64,000 bases of DNA from assembly GCA_037957365.1 (NCBI GenBank), contig JARHVA010000349.1, forward strand, positions 2,709,501 through 2,773,500, given 5' to 3'. A model generated the notes under the pieces. That model was not told the DNA's origin. It saw nothing but the letters and a program-made list of their open reading frames with translations, and did not search any database. Source of the stretch: Torreya grandis (taxonomy: Eukaryota; Streptophyta; Pinopsida; Cupressales; Taxaceae). Both the position numbers and the translations under genes were made by a program. Positions 1 through 10,547 of the stretch are shown one piece after another; the stretch's first letter is position 1; every line of letters starts with the position of its first letter.

Positions 1-1113
1 CTAGATGAACCACTAATTATACTACCAATCCTTTAACTTATCCAAAAACTAATACCTCTCTTGAGTCCATGGCATAGCACTTGCCAAAATTAGATGTTAT
101 TTTTACTCTAAGCTCATTAAGGACACCTAGGGGCATCACATTTTAAGAGGCTCTAGAATAAAACATATAGTTGTGAACAATCAAACCATTAATTAAAGAG
201 GTGGTGTAAAAAGGATCAACATCTAGCTGACTCTCTATTAATGAAGTCCCCAGATAAACCTTTGGGGTTGGTTCAACAACCTCATATGACTCTTCATCAT
301 CATCTAGGAGTGGTGGCAGTGAAGTAATCTCATTAGCAATTGTATTCTCATTAAACTCCAAATATTCAAATGCCCTCTTTTTATGTTCAAGTATTTGTAA
401 CAACTCAACAAGTGGCATAGTGATTTTTAATTGACTCAATACTTAGGCCATATCACACACATTGTACTAATGAGCAGGAGTATTTGGAGGAAGGGTGATA
501 ATACCTTCAACAGGAATACATTCATTCAAAGTCATAGGTAGAATAGGATGGGATGAACTAGCCTTCTTAACAACAGTTTTCAAGGGTGGATTTTGTCTTA
601 TATAATTTGTACCCTTGGGAATATTGGATAGCAAAGGTTCTCTATTCTTGGCTAGAGTACCTCTCTGCTTGACAATTTGGGAAGTAGGTGCTAGTTTAGA
701 ATAAATAGGGACTTCTTTAGTTTTCATAAAAAAATTATGTTTATCCCCTGCCCTTGCATCTATAGGGGTAGTCTCTTAAGGAGTATCACCTTGTTGATTG
801 CTTCTTAGACTATATTCTTTTTCTTGGGCAATTGCTACATTAATTAATAGTTACCTGTCCACAACTAAATGAATTCATATCATACTTTTTAGTCAAGATT
901 GGGTAATTCATATGCTTGTGTCATGTTTATATCATAAATAAAATTAGAAGTTGTGACGCATACCTTTTTCACTGCACTCCAAAATTGATCAACAATGATA
1001 ACACTCAGCAATTTTATGGAGGCAAACATTTTCCTTTGGGATATTTGACAATCAAACATCATAATCTCATCATTGTTAGATGCAAACTCAAGATCCTTTA
1101 GATCTTCATCCAT
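1..1113 (-). pseudogene. Ty3/gypsy gag-to-protease segment (element E0), truncated by window edge
   Basis: Minus-strand frames continue the gag just to the right. They hold a spacer rich in acidic and proline residues, then a stretch reading like a plant Ty3/gypsy protease (a conserved ASxNVMPLGVL-type tail is visible near 110-160). The aspartyl active site, normally D-S-G, reads Y-S-R at about 152-163 and a stop follows, so the enzyme is dead. Open blocks lie at 143-439, 467-727 and 889-1,113 with stops between them. RT and the rest of pol would lie beyond the left edge. Family assignment rests on the protease tail and the adjoining gag; it could equally be called a generic plant retrotransposon aspartyl protease fragment. 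Confidence 0.6.
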
Positions 1114-1179
1114 TTTTTCAGTAGTATCACAAGGAGGATGGGGGAAAAAATATTGATCACATTAATCAATGTCAAGATC

Positions 1180-2330
1180 ACAATCTATAGCATTAACCTT
1201 GGTGTTCAACATATCAGGTACCTCATTTCTTCTATTCTAATTTCTATCATTTTGGGCAGGGCTTTTCCCTCTATCATTGTCTCGATTGTGGAAAAAGGGT
1301 CTCCCTTGTGATTGATTCTAATTTTGAGTTCTCTCATGACTAGAAAATCCACGAGGAATCTCCTTCTCAGCTCTGGCCAACTTGTATGACATTTCCTTCA
1401 TAGCAACTCCCAAGGTTTTCATCATCTTCTCAAGGTTAGCAATTTTAATGGACTTAGTCTTCTCAGGATTAATTAGCTTCACATTAGCCCATTTGTTCAA
1501 AGGTCTCCCCACAACCATTATATTGTTTTCAATTTGGATGGTAATGTTGAATGCCAACCTTAAATTTGTGGGAGCCTTATCTCTCAAATAGTATGCATCC
1601 TTCTTCTCAAATGCAACATAGTATGTAATCAAGAATGTAGTATCACTAGGTTTAATATTATCAGGTAGCCTCATCATAGTCTTATTAAACATTGTATTAA
1701 AGTCTTGCACGCACTCATTACGATTCTTTTTCATGTTTTCAAATTTAGCAAGAAGGAACTTAGGATCAACTCTGTCACCCTATTCTATTTTGAAAACATT
1801 CTTCATTTCTTCCCATGAATTAATACATCCATGGGGAAGGGAATTAAACCATTCATGTGCATCTTCCTCCAGTGTGTGCACAAATAGTTTAATATAAACA
1901 TACTCATGCTTAACCTCGTAATATTTAATTATAATGTGATAAGCCCTCAAATGTTGCTCACCAGTCACTATATTATTCCCTTCAAACTTAGGGATTTGGT
2001 TTCTTACCTCATTTGGAACTTCATTAGGGTAACCCTCCATTTCATCAAAAATAATAGGTCTAAATCTAGGAGTCATGAATGCAGGATGTTCATTTTCATC
2101 TTGATCGCTATGCCTCATGACTAGTTCTGTGGTGGGATTAAGATCAGATAATAAAGGGTTATGAGGGGGTGAGTGAGGTGAACTTGGGGGATCAAACCTA
2201 GGAGGAAATTCAACTGGTTGAGAAGGTGTTGGGTAGTAAATAGTACTATAAGGTTATGAGTTACTAGGATAACTATGATAATTTTTAATCAAAAGAAGTT
2301 TGATAAATAAAATTTTAGGTGTACCAAAAT
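1180..2330 (-). pseudogene. Ty3/gypsy gag, decayed (element E0)
   Basis: One minus-strand frame runs from about 2,300 down to about 1,200. It shows the typical plant Gag core: a proline-rich N-terminus, a P-K-F-E-G-type start of the capsid fold, then L-R-A-Y, H-E-W-F-N-S-L-P and a C-terminal N-R-coil region. Gag is the structural capsid protein that packages element RNA. In-frame TAG stops sit at 1,777-1,779 and 1,315-1,317 with more further down, each fitting a Gln CAG codon changed by one C-to-T step. The 2,118-1,780 and 1,734-1,318 blocks share one frame. No CCHC zinc knuckle was found. A 5' LTR should lie at higher coordinates, but no boundary could be placed. Confidence 0.7.
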
Positions 2331-4840
2331 TATGACAATCCAAACACTCCTTTGCAACAGAACTTTGTCCTTTAATTGGCTTCCAGATTTATCTCCTTCT
2401 ATGATGAACACTTAACTCAAAGATAAGTTACTTTAACGAGTCACCTTTAAAGGAGGATCTCAGTCCTTCCAGCTTTGTAAACAAGAGAACACTCAAAACT
2501 AAAAGAATTGAAGTGGGCACTAATCTTTCAAAAACTAGATATAATGTTGGAGTCATCACTATAAGAAAACTTCTAGGATAGAATATATCATTAGCAGGTA
2601 GTGATATAATCTAAAATCATACTTTCTTGTAATTAGTGATGAGATAGAAAGACAAAGTATTTTTCATGTTCAAAAAGGCAAATCACTTTAAAACATGAAT
2701 AAATAATCAGCTCTTTAGAAGAAATTATGGTAACACAAGTGCCAAGGATCTTTCATTCCCTCGACACAACATCATTCAGGTGTTACACAGTTGATGACCT
2801 AAAGTAGTAAATCAAAATTAAACAACCTTAAATTTTAAACACGAGATAATACAAGCAAACATTATCTGAAACTACTCATCTGAGGTTAATGCATCAAATA
2901 TTTCAATCCTTGGAAATCCAAGTTCCAAGGATCTTGTCCCTGATAATAATTTCAATTTTGTGCTGGTTACCAGTTGTACACCTCTTGCATTTAGCCTTGC
3001 ACAGTTGAGAAGATGGAAAACATATATGATCAACCAAAATTATGTTGTTATAACTAGGGAAGGGTTTAGCATTTGAATGGACTGACTACAGATAATGACT
3101 GGAAGACACCGATAGAGGGTATGGTTGGTTCCCTGCTACTTCTAGCACTGCCTGAACCAAGGTGAGAGGACCTACGAGGTAGCTTGATTGCAAGGAGGGA
3201 TACTATAGTTCAATCTCCAGGGAATTATTGGCACATAAAAATCTGATCAGAGCATAACCAAACTTGCTCAATCCAATTGGTAAGAGTTGTCACATAGATT
3301 GGGAAAATGCTCTCAAATCAAACACAAGCTACTAAAGACAGATGGGACGGTGATTGCAACCTTCATTTCTAAAGAAACTTTTGACAACTAGAAGCCAAAT
3401 GAAAGATTACAATTATATTTTTCAAAAATAAATACAAACACATTCTAGATTTGCAATATTCATGCACCTATAAGCAAATAACACTTAGAATATTCAAAAA
3501 CATGTATTATTTACAAGGGTGAGATGGGTAGGATGAGTTAGGTATATTAAAGTGAGTTGTGGTGGTGGATTTCATTAAATGGAATTCCTTCAATAGCCAT
3601 GTTATTATTTATTTCAAAATGCACATGACTAAGTAAACAAGCTAAAGAAAACCATAAGGAATAGTTTGCATTCATTGATGCCAATCCAATGCAAACATTT
3701 AAATGACCCCTAAATCTCCAAAGCATACACTTCAAGTGAAAACTTAGGAACCTTTTCCTATCAAATCCATAAGTCCAAGGTATCCTTAAAAGACCATCAA
3801 AAAATACACCCAAATCATAATGTAGAAAGGAATTTACAACCTACATCCATACCCAGAATGACTACCATTAATAGACATAAAAATAAATACCCAATTAGCA
3901 ATGTATGAATAATGTACCATTGCACTTCATTGACAAGATACAACAAAAATCAAAGATGTTTTCATTAACTTGAAATTAGATCGATGTACATAATGTTCAA
4001 AATGCATAATAATGGTGAAAAGCATGGTGTATTTGCTCTGAATAGGGGAGACATACACAAAATGCTCCAAGAGATTACTAATGATTGTACAACTACATTC
4101 ACCTTAGCAAGAGAGACAAAATGCATAGCAACTTTCTAAAAGTTGAAAAACTTAAACCCCATAAATAAAATCAATAACCTCTGCAAAGAGGAGATTTCTG
4201 CAACTTGAAGAGCCTCAAGCCTAAGAAAACCAACAACCTTTGTAAAGGGGATAAACCCTCTTTACTTATTCAAATCTCTCACCTAGAATATTCTAAGAAT
4301 ATGCTCTAGCTAGAATATGTCTTTGATCACATCTAAAATCTCATGCTCTGCAAGGAAATCATTCTAGTAAGTAGTTGTCCATGTGATGATGATGATATCA
4401 AACTAACTTTGATTTGCCTAGCTGGAAGTTCGTTACACTTGAGCTTGAGGAGAATATTCATTTTGGGTGCAAAAAAAACTTTTGTCTTATTGTGTAGCCA
4501 TTTTGCCTTGTTCTCCAATGAATCATTTGCCCAACTAGAAGTTTGTGGGTGATGGTTGTCTTCCTCCTTATGCAAGCCAAAGTATGCCCTTAGTTTTATA
4601 ATGATGAAATTAGTCTCCTCTAACTTTAATGGATGTAGTATGGGATCTATGGTTGTTTGAATATGCTTCTAATGGCCCACTTTGGTCTCAAAACAATCGT
4701 AGCAATCATCTCATAGGTGGAGCTCTTCGACATTAGCCAAATATTGGAAATGGCACTTAGCTTATGTTTTTATCTTTTCGCCTTTCACTTTACTTGTGCC
4801 TTTTTATTTTTCCTTTTTTACCTTATGTCACCAAACCTAA
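2331..4840. other. AT-rich non-coding stretch, no gene recognised
   Basis: Short frames on both strands (for example 3,547-3,813 minus and 4,333-4,575 minus) have no recognisable motifs or sustained coding character. Part of it may be the leader or 5' LTR of the minus-strand E0 element, but no TG...CA boundary, primer-binding site or target duplication could be identified. Confidence 0.4.
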
Positions 4841-4849
4841 TAATGGTAT

Positions 4850-7510
4850 GTGGAATATTTCACTTTATTTTGCCTTATGAATGATTTTGGCCCTTTTTAC
4901 AATTTAGCACTATTTGGACTTGCTAGAGTTTCAGACCCCAGGTGCAACTTTACACCATTGGCAAGTTTTAGAACTTTGTATGCATTTTACAATTTAAACA
5001 TTGAATTTCATGTTACTTTTTCTTCCCAAAGCTCTGTTGATTTGACATTTTAATTCAATGCCTTAGAAACTTTATGCCTCATTGGACTCCATGTGGATTG
5101 TAATTTGTTTTTTAGTTTTGAAAACTTCTACTGCAATTTTTTGCCTTACATTGGACTGTCGTGCTCTTGACTCTCTGTGTGGACATTTAAAACATGGCAC
5201 TTACAACACAACTTCATTTTTGAATTATTCTTTCAAGGATCAAAGCTTATGCTACCTCTTTTATTGATAAGAAGACACCTCTCCACACCAAACTCTTGTT
5301 CTTCCATAAGGAATTGATTGTTCTCCAAGGCCATTTCCATGGCTACAGTCATATCAATCCTATTTATTCACCAACCTTACCTCTTAAGAAACTAAAAACT
5401 CCTCCTTTTTCACATTGATGAGTATCATAAGTCTGGCATGATTTACTGATATAAACCCAAGTGAATTGCTTAAGAGTTTGATTGCATTGTGGGGCAATTG
5501 AGTTAGCAGTTTTCTTCCTATAAAAAATTACTCAAATCATCCAAACCATCTCAGAAAGGATGAAAATGATCTTATCCAAAATCAAAATTAAAATGTTGAA
5601 CTTTCTATTCAAGGGGATAGAATACTACAACAAACTTTAGAAAATTCATTTGATTATCTAAATGAAATACAAAGGGATGTATCTTTCATCAACAAAACTA
5701 GAAAAGAACTTATAGCTGGTAGTTTTCAAGAGGTTGGTGTGCCATCTATACAAAACTCTGAAATATCATGTGATTATCAAAATCTTATCCAAAGAGACAC
5801 ACATGAGATAAAAGATATAATTGCGACATGAGATATGATGATTCACGAGTGAATACCACACCAAAAAAGTTGGAAAATTAGCAACGAATATATTAATCAT
5901 ATACCAAAAGATGAAATTGATGCTAGGAAAACTAGAAAGTCCATTTTAGATATAATTGATCTAGAGAGGGAGACATATATAAAAACTATTCAAAAAGAAG
6001 TTTTGTCAATATCTTTTCTTGCTGCTTTACAAGATCATCATCCAAGTTGCAGCTAAACAAAACACGGATGCCTCCTAGCTCTCTTCTATTTATAAAATAA
6101 TCCTTCAAAATAGGTGAATGGCTACTCTTTGGCATAATTATCCCACTAATTACTATTTTAAGTATTGATTTATTAATCCCTCTCTTCAGTGCTTCTTTAC
6201 AAGATGACTATGTAGTCTTGTGACCACGTCTAATAATAACAGGGGATTAACATTTTCAGGAGACTGGTATGTAAAGGGAGATCTCACATCTACATAAATA
6301 TCATTTAAGTACACTTCATCTTTATTCAAACTTGTTGAAGTACCATGATCTACATGCTTTAAACAACAACGTACTCCCTAGCTTCAAACCCTCAAATGCA
6401 CACTGCACATTTGCATGGGTCAAGCAAACAAAATACCATCTGGCTTCTTTCCTTTACTTCTAGCATTATTTAACCTAGTGAAGACATGTGCCTCTTCTAC
6501 TTTCAATGGGTTCTTCAACATTCATGCTTGGAAGGTTTGTGGAAGTAAACTACATGTTTGTAATTTATAAGTTTGCATTTTATGTTGTATTCTCCACCTA
6601 GAATCCCACTTTGCTTTTACACCTTCATGTGGGATTTTCTAACTATCGTTGCACTTTGTTGAGGACATATTGCATTGGGATTTGGGTTTCTACTGACCTC
6701 CACATGGGAGGATTTCTTTCTTTTGGACTTTGAGACTTCAAACACAATTTGCAATTATAAAGTTGCATTCTACTATTGCTTTTCCACTGGATATTCCCGC
6801 CATGGACTTGGGAATGTTAAATACAAATTACAATTTGTAATTAAAAAGTTACTTTTTGATTGTGCATCTCTATTGGGCTTCAGATATTATCTTGCATATT
6901 GCAACTTGCAATATGTAAAGTTGCATTTCCATTTAAAAATTCTGCCAGTCCCTTTTCATTTAAAACTTTCGCTTACCCGTATGTGGACCTCCACGTGGGT
7001 AGTTGCTCAATAGTGTGGGATTTCAATGCAAGCTTTTGTGTGGACTTGAAATGTCCACATCTTCCTTTAAATGATACGTGTTGTGGACCTTGGCATTTGA
7101 GCAATGGGATTTGGAACTCAGAAAACACTAAAATTTGTAAAATAATCATTGCAAATGCACGTTGTGATCTCCAACTTAGACTCCTTTTCAACTTGATTTT
7201 ATCATGGGTTTCAGAGCTCAAACTACATATTGCAAACTGTAATTTCAAAGTTTGTTTTTTCCTTAAAATTTTCCAGCGTGCCCTTCCTCTTTCTTAAAAT
7301 CTATGCTTTGCTTTGCACTTTTGACTTTTCCTCCATGTGGGCATTTGACCATTGGCTTGGCTTTTCTAACCTTCCACGTGGACATTAAATCTTCTACATG
7401 GGTGTCTACACGAGATGTGGGTTTTAGACATTTACATGCCTTTTACAATTTAAAAATTGTAAATGAATGTTGAATTTTTGCTAAAAATGTTTAATTCTGC
7501 CTTCGGACTG
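4850..7510. repeat. Degenerate dyad microrepeats and G-box-like repeats
   Basis: This tract repeats two degenerate motifs. One is a dyad built on ATTGCAA/TTGCAAT or AATTACAA/TTGTAATT followed by AAAGTTGCATTT; clear copies start near 6,549, 6,738, 6,826, 6,897 and 7,225. The other is CTCCAYGTGGRCATTT, near 5,088, 5,178, 6,629, 6,699, 6,983, 7,332, 7,372 and 7,507; its core CCACGTGG is a perfect palindrome at 6,991-6,998 and 7,374-7,381. The frames in the track run across the repeats and show no protein family. It may be old LTR or satellite-like DNA. Confidence 0.5.
5510..6057 (+). pseudogene. Coding-like relic of unknown family
   Basis: A plus-strand frame from about 5,510 to a TAA at 6,055 stays open apart from one TAA near 5,605 and two TGA near 5,828-5,850. 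This is far longer than chance in DNA this AT-rich. The predicted peptide is hydrophilic, rich in Glu, Asp, Ile, Asn and Gln. It contains a repeated (E/L)I-Q-R-D motif (near 5,670 and 5,790) and a related L-E-R-E stretch near 5,965, suggesting a helical repeat. No start codon is obvious; the frame follows a pyrimidine-rich stretch ending in AG near 5,508, so it could be an old exon or a retroelement fragment. I do not recognise the family. Confidence 0.3.
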
Positions 7511-8215
7511 TGGACCTCCGCAACTTGAGCCTTTGTAAATAGAACACTTGGAATTAGTAATTTCAAACTACTTAGTCATTTTTTTATTCATTCCAACTTG
7601 AATTTTACCACAAACCCTGTAATTCTACTAAAACATCAAAAATGTAAGTGTTAGTTGAAACCATGTTTTATAGGGTTTATACAACACAAATGTAAGAGTG
7701 GGGTTTTTATGACTCGAATGAACACTTTGTGGATAGGGAGAAATAACTAGACATTTTAGGCACTCACATCTTAAGGGCACAAATTGATCAGCTCAGATTT
7801 TGGCACTAACAGTATCCAATCACTATTTCAAAACCATGTGTGCCTTCTTAGTCTAAGATTAATATCGTTATGCCATCTATTTTGGTCTAGCTTGTTATCC
7901 ATTTAAGCACTAAGCCTTCTAAATCAAGTCTAAAATTGGTCTTGATAAGTTCAAATTCAAACATTGTTTGGTTTATGCCTATGCCTCATGTAATTTTGGC
8001 TTAGACATTTATATCTCACTTTTGGATTGTCCAACTTAAACTAGCTCCTTGCTCGATTTAAAGCCTATTTTTCAACCTAGATTTGGGAACTGGTATATAT
8101 TCTATATGCCTAAAGTCCAGTGTATTTTTCTAAAGGTCAAGTTTATCTTTGAATCTAAATGTTTAGTTTGAGTCGAAGTGTTTCAAATTTGTTAGATTAA
8201 TTTTATTTCCTTTTG
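7511..8215. other. Non-coding stretch upstream of E1
   Basis: No gene seen. A TTTTGGCACTAACAG stretch near 7,797 resembles a primer-binding-site context, so the 5' LTR of E1 could end just before it. The matching LTR start was not found, so this stays a guess. Confidence 0.25.
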
Positions 8216-8495
8216 GACCTAATTTGTGCCAAGTCTAGCTTTTATGTCATATTTCCAAAAGACCTAAAAATTCCATTTTATCTTAGACCTAGTGTTATGT
8301 CAAGTCTAGATTTTGTGTCATGTTTCCAAAAGACCGAACAATTCATGTTTATCTTAGACCTAGTTTTGTTCCAAGTCTAGATTTTGTGTCATGTTCCTAA
8401 AAGACCTAACATTTTACCCTTTGTTTTAGACATAGTTATTTTGAGCCTAACTTTGTGCCTTCTTCCCAAAGACCTCACAACCTTTTTCATCTTTA
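8216..8495 (+). repeat. Four-unit tandem array of about 70 bp
   Basis: Units begin with GACCTAG or GACATAG at 8,216, 8,286, 8,357 and 8,429 (70, 71, 72 and 67 bp). They share the core CCAAGTCTAGATTTTGTGTC, then a CCAAAAGACC block and a CATTTTATCTTA-like tail. Units 2 and 3 are most alike and unit 4 is most diverged. The array lies 270 bp before the E1 gag start, so it is probably in the E1 leader. Confidence 0.8.
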
Positions 8496-8761
8496 GACCT
8501 AGATTAGAATTGTTTGAAACACTTCTTTACCATGTTTGGCATTTGGAGTTATACATTCACTTGACCATTTATGTAAGACATTTGATGTTAGACTTTGATG
8601 ACACTTTAAGACCAATTTTATCATTTCCTTTTTTTAGAGAAACAGATCCATTCCTAGATCAAGTTATACCAATTTCAGAACATTTGTCTTTTAGACCTTC
8701 TTTTTAAGAGTTTGTATAACTCTAGGACTATCTTCGTGGAACATTAGTCATTAATTTGGAT

Positions 8762-10547
8762 ATGTCTCATTACACTCATAGTGGAGCCATGTACAATCCA
8801 AGTTACAATAACGTGGTCATAAATGATAACTTTGCTCAAGACCCCTATGGTGATGATGTGGTATGTGAGATAGATCCCTATCTTCCTTACACTACTCAAT
8901 CTAGGGAATAAAGTCAAGATCTGTTAGCCCACTATTTAGCTAACATGCCTCCATATTGTGAGCAAGACTAAGAGTAAACCACACAATACCTAACTAACGT
9001 ACCATTGGTTGTAGAGCAAGCTCAAAAATAATTGTATTATGTTACTATGCCATTGACACGTGATCCTTATTTGTTTGATCGTCACTTGCTTAAAAACAAG
9101 GATGAGGTTTTAGTCAAAACTATGGAGGTAGGGGCCAAGTTTTCAATAGACTTCCCACATGAAAATTTACCTAGACTAGTTAGAGTGCCTTTAAACATGC
9201 CTTATACCTAAACCATTAAACATGCCTCTACTAGCCATCCTCGAGCACTCGTGTCGATGTCGTATCAAGACCCAAATATGCTTGTAAAAGAAAAGGGCCT
9301 CATGGAGGACCACTTTATACAAATGCAACAAGCATATCAAACCTTTTTGAATCTAACGTGTAATTTTAATACAATAGACATGTCAAATGATCCACTCATT
9401 GAGTTATCCCCTTTAACAGGAGTGCTAATTGAGTTGACAAGTTAAGATAATTTGAGTATAGACCCATTTACACAAAGCACTTCAATCGGTGACATGTACA
9501 ATGTCCCATCTATTTAATATGTGATTGCGACTTCTACATAGAAAAATGTGTTGAATGTGGTGGATAACACATAAGTGTTTTCCAATCCAGGCTAAAGTGG
9601 TTTAACTACACCAAGAAATAGTCTGCAACAACAAGTTTCTTTAGTTAATACCATGAGTGGTCACAATGTCCTATGTCCCAACCACAACAGGTATTCTAAT
9701 CTTCAACCAACTACTTATTCAAGCACACAACCATAGGGATTAAGTAATCAAGCGTTGACTAGTGCTTTGCCTCAATAAAAAGTGACAAATGTTATCCCAC
9801 CTCAATAGATGATGACTAACATTCCACAATAATGGGTTCAATCTAATCTACCATCGTAACATAGGCAAAACACTAAGCCACCTCAACAAGGGGAAACAAA
9901 TGTTCCTCCTTGATAGGTAGTGACAAACATAACTATATAGTCGTAGACCAATATAACTTTACAATCCCAAATGTTGTCTATTTAGCAATGTATATCTATT
10001 GGTCAAACACAAATGTTGAACACCCAACAAACATCTAGTTCACAATAGGTGATTGTGTAACAAAGATGTACCACTATCTAATAAGTACTAATTACGCAAC
10101 ATTTTCCTTTTACTCAGCATATGCCACACATCCAAAGATAAGGCATTGGTCCACAAGTTACCCTTATTCAACCAAGATTGACTAGTCAGCAATAAGTCCC
10201 TACTCAACCTCAACATATACATTACTTTACCTAGAGCCATATCCTTCAATCATAGCCCCAATTCTCTCAAAACTAAGGCTATATACTGAATCCAAACCAT
10301 AAATATAGCCCAACAATGCCTGTAATTTAAATTTTTTGCATCCCAATTTGCCAATGCATATTCCTGGTCAGTATACTCATCAAACCAACATTCCATAATA
10401 AACCATACCTCCATTATACTCTGGTAAAGGTAATCCACCTTTGACTGCCCAACCACCACCTTAGCCAAATGTTCCATCTAGTTTCTTAGCCCAAGAACTG
10501 CAACAAATGAAGGATGTGATTGCCGTCATTCAACTAGGGAAGCAGAT
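8762..10547 (+). pseudogene. E1 gag, N-terminal part, Gln-rich and riddled with TAA/TAG
   Basis: From the ATG at 8,762 one frame can be followed for about 1.5 kb. It encodes a Tyr/Pro/Asn-rich start, then a long Gln/Pro/Thr-rich low-complexity region, then (after a shift) a helical stretch ending in L-G-K-Q at the E2 junction. About 25 stops interrupt it. All but one are TAA or TAG, and most sit where the surrounding text calls for Gln, as in repeated P-P-Q or N-I-P-Q contexts. The simplest reading is CAA/CAG to TAA/TAG by C-to-T deamination. Gag forms the capsid-like particle. The frame continues after E2 at 21,109. Confidence 0.65.
10543..10547 (+). repeat. Left target-site duplication of E2 (CAGAT)
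   Basis: The five bases directly before the TG of the left LTR. The right copy at 21,109-21,113 is CAGAC, one transition different. Confidence 0.85.

Noticed and set aside
4272..4318. Heat-shock-element-like GAATATTCTAAGAATA string
   Set aside because: Spacing of the third unit is off by one base and there is no gene downstream to regulate.
6675..7297. Overlapping plus-strand frames of 112 and 145 codons
   Set aside because: They run through degenerate microrepeats, encode low-complexity Phe/Leu/Cys-rich peptides and overlap each other in different frames.
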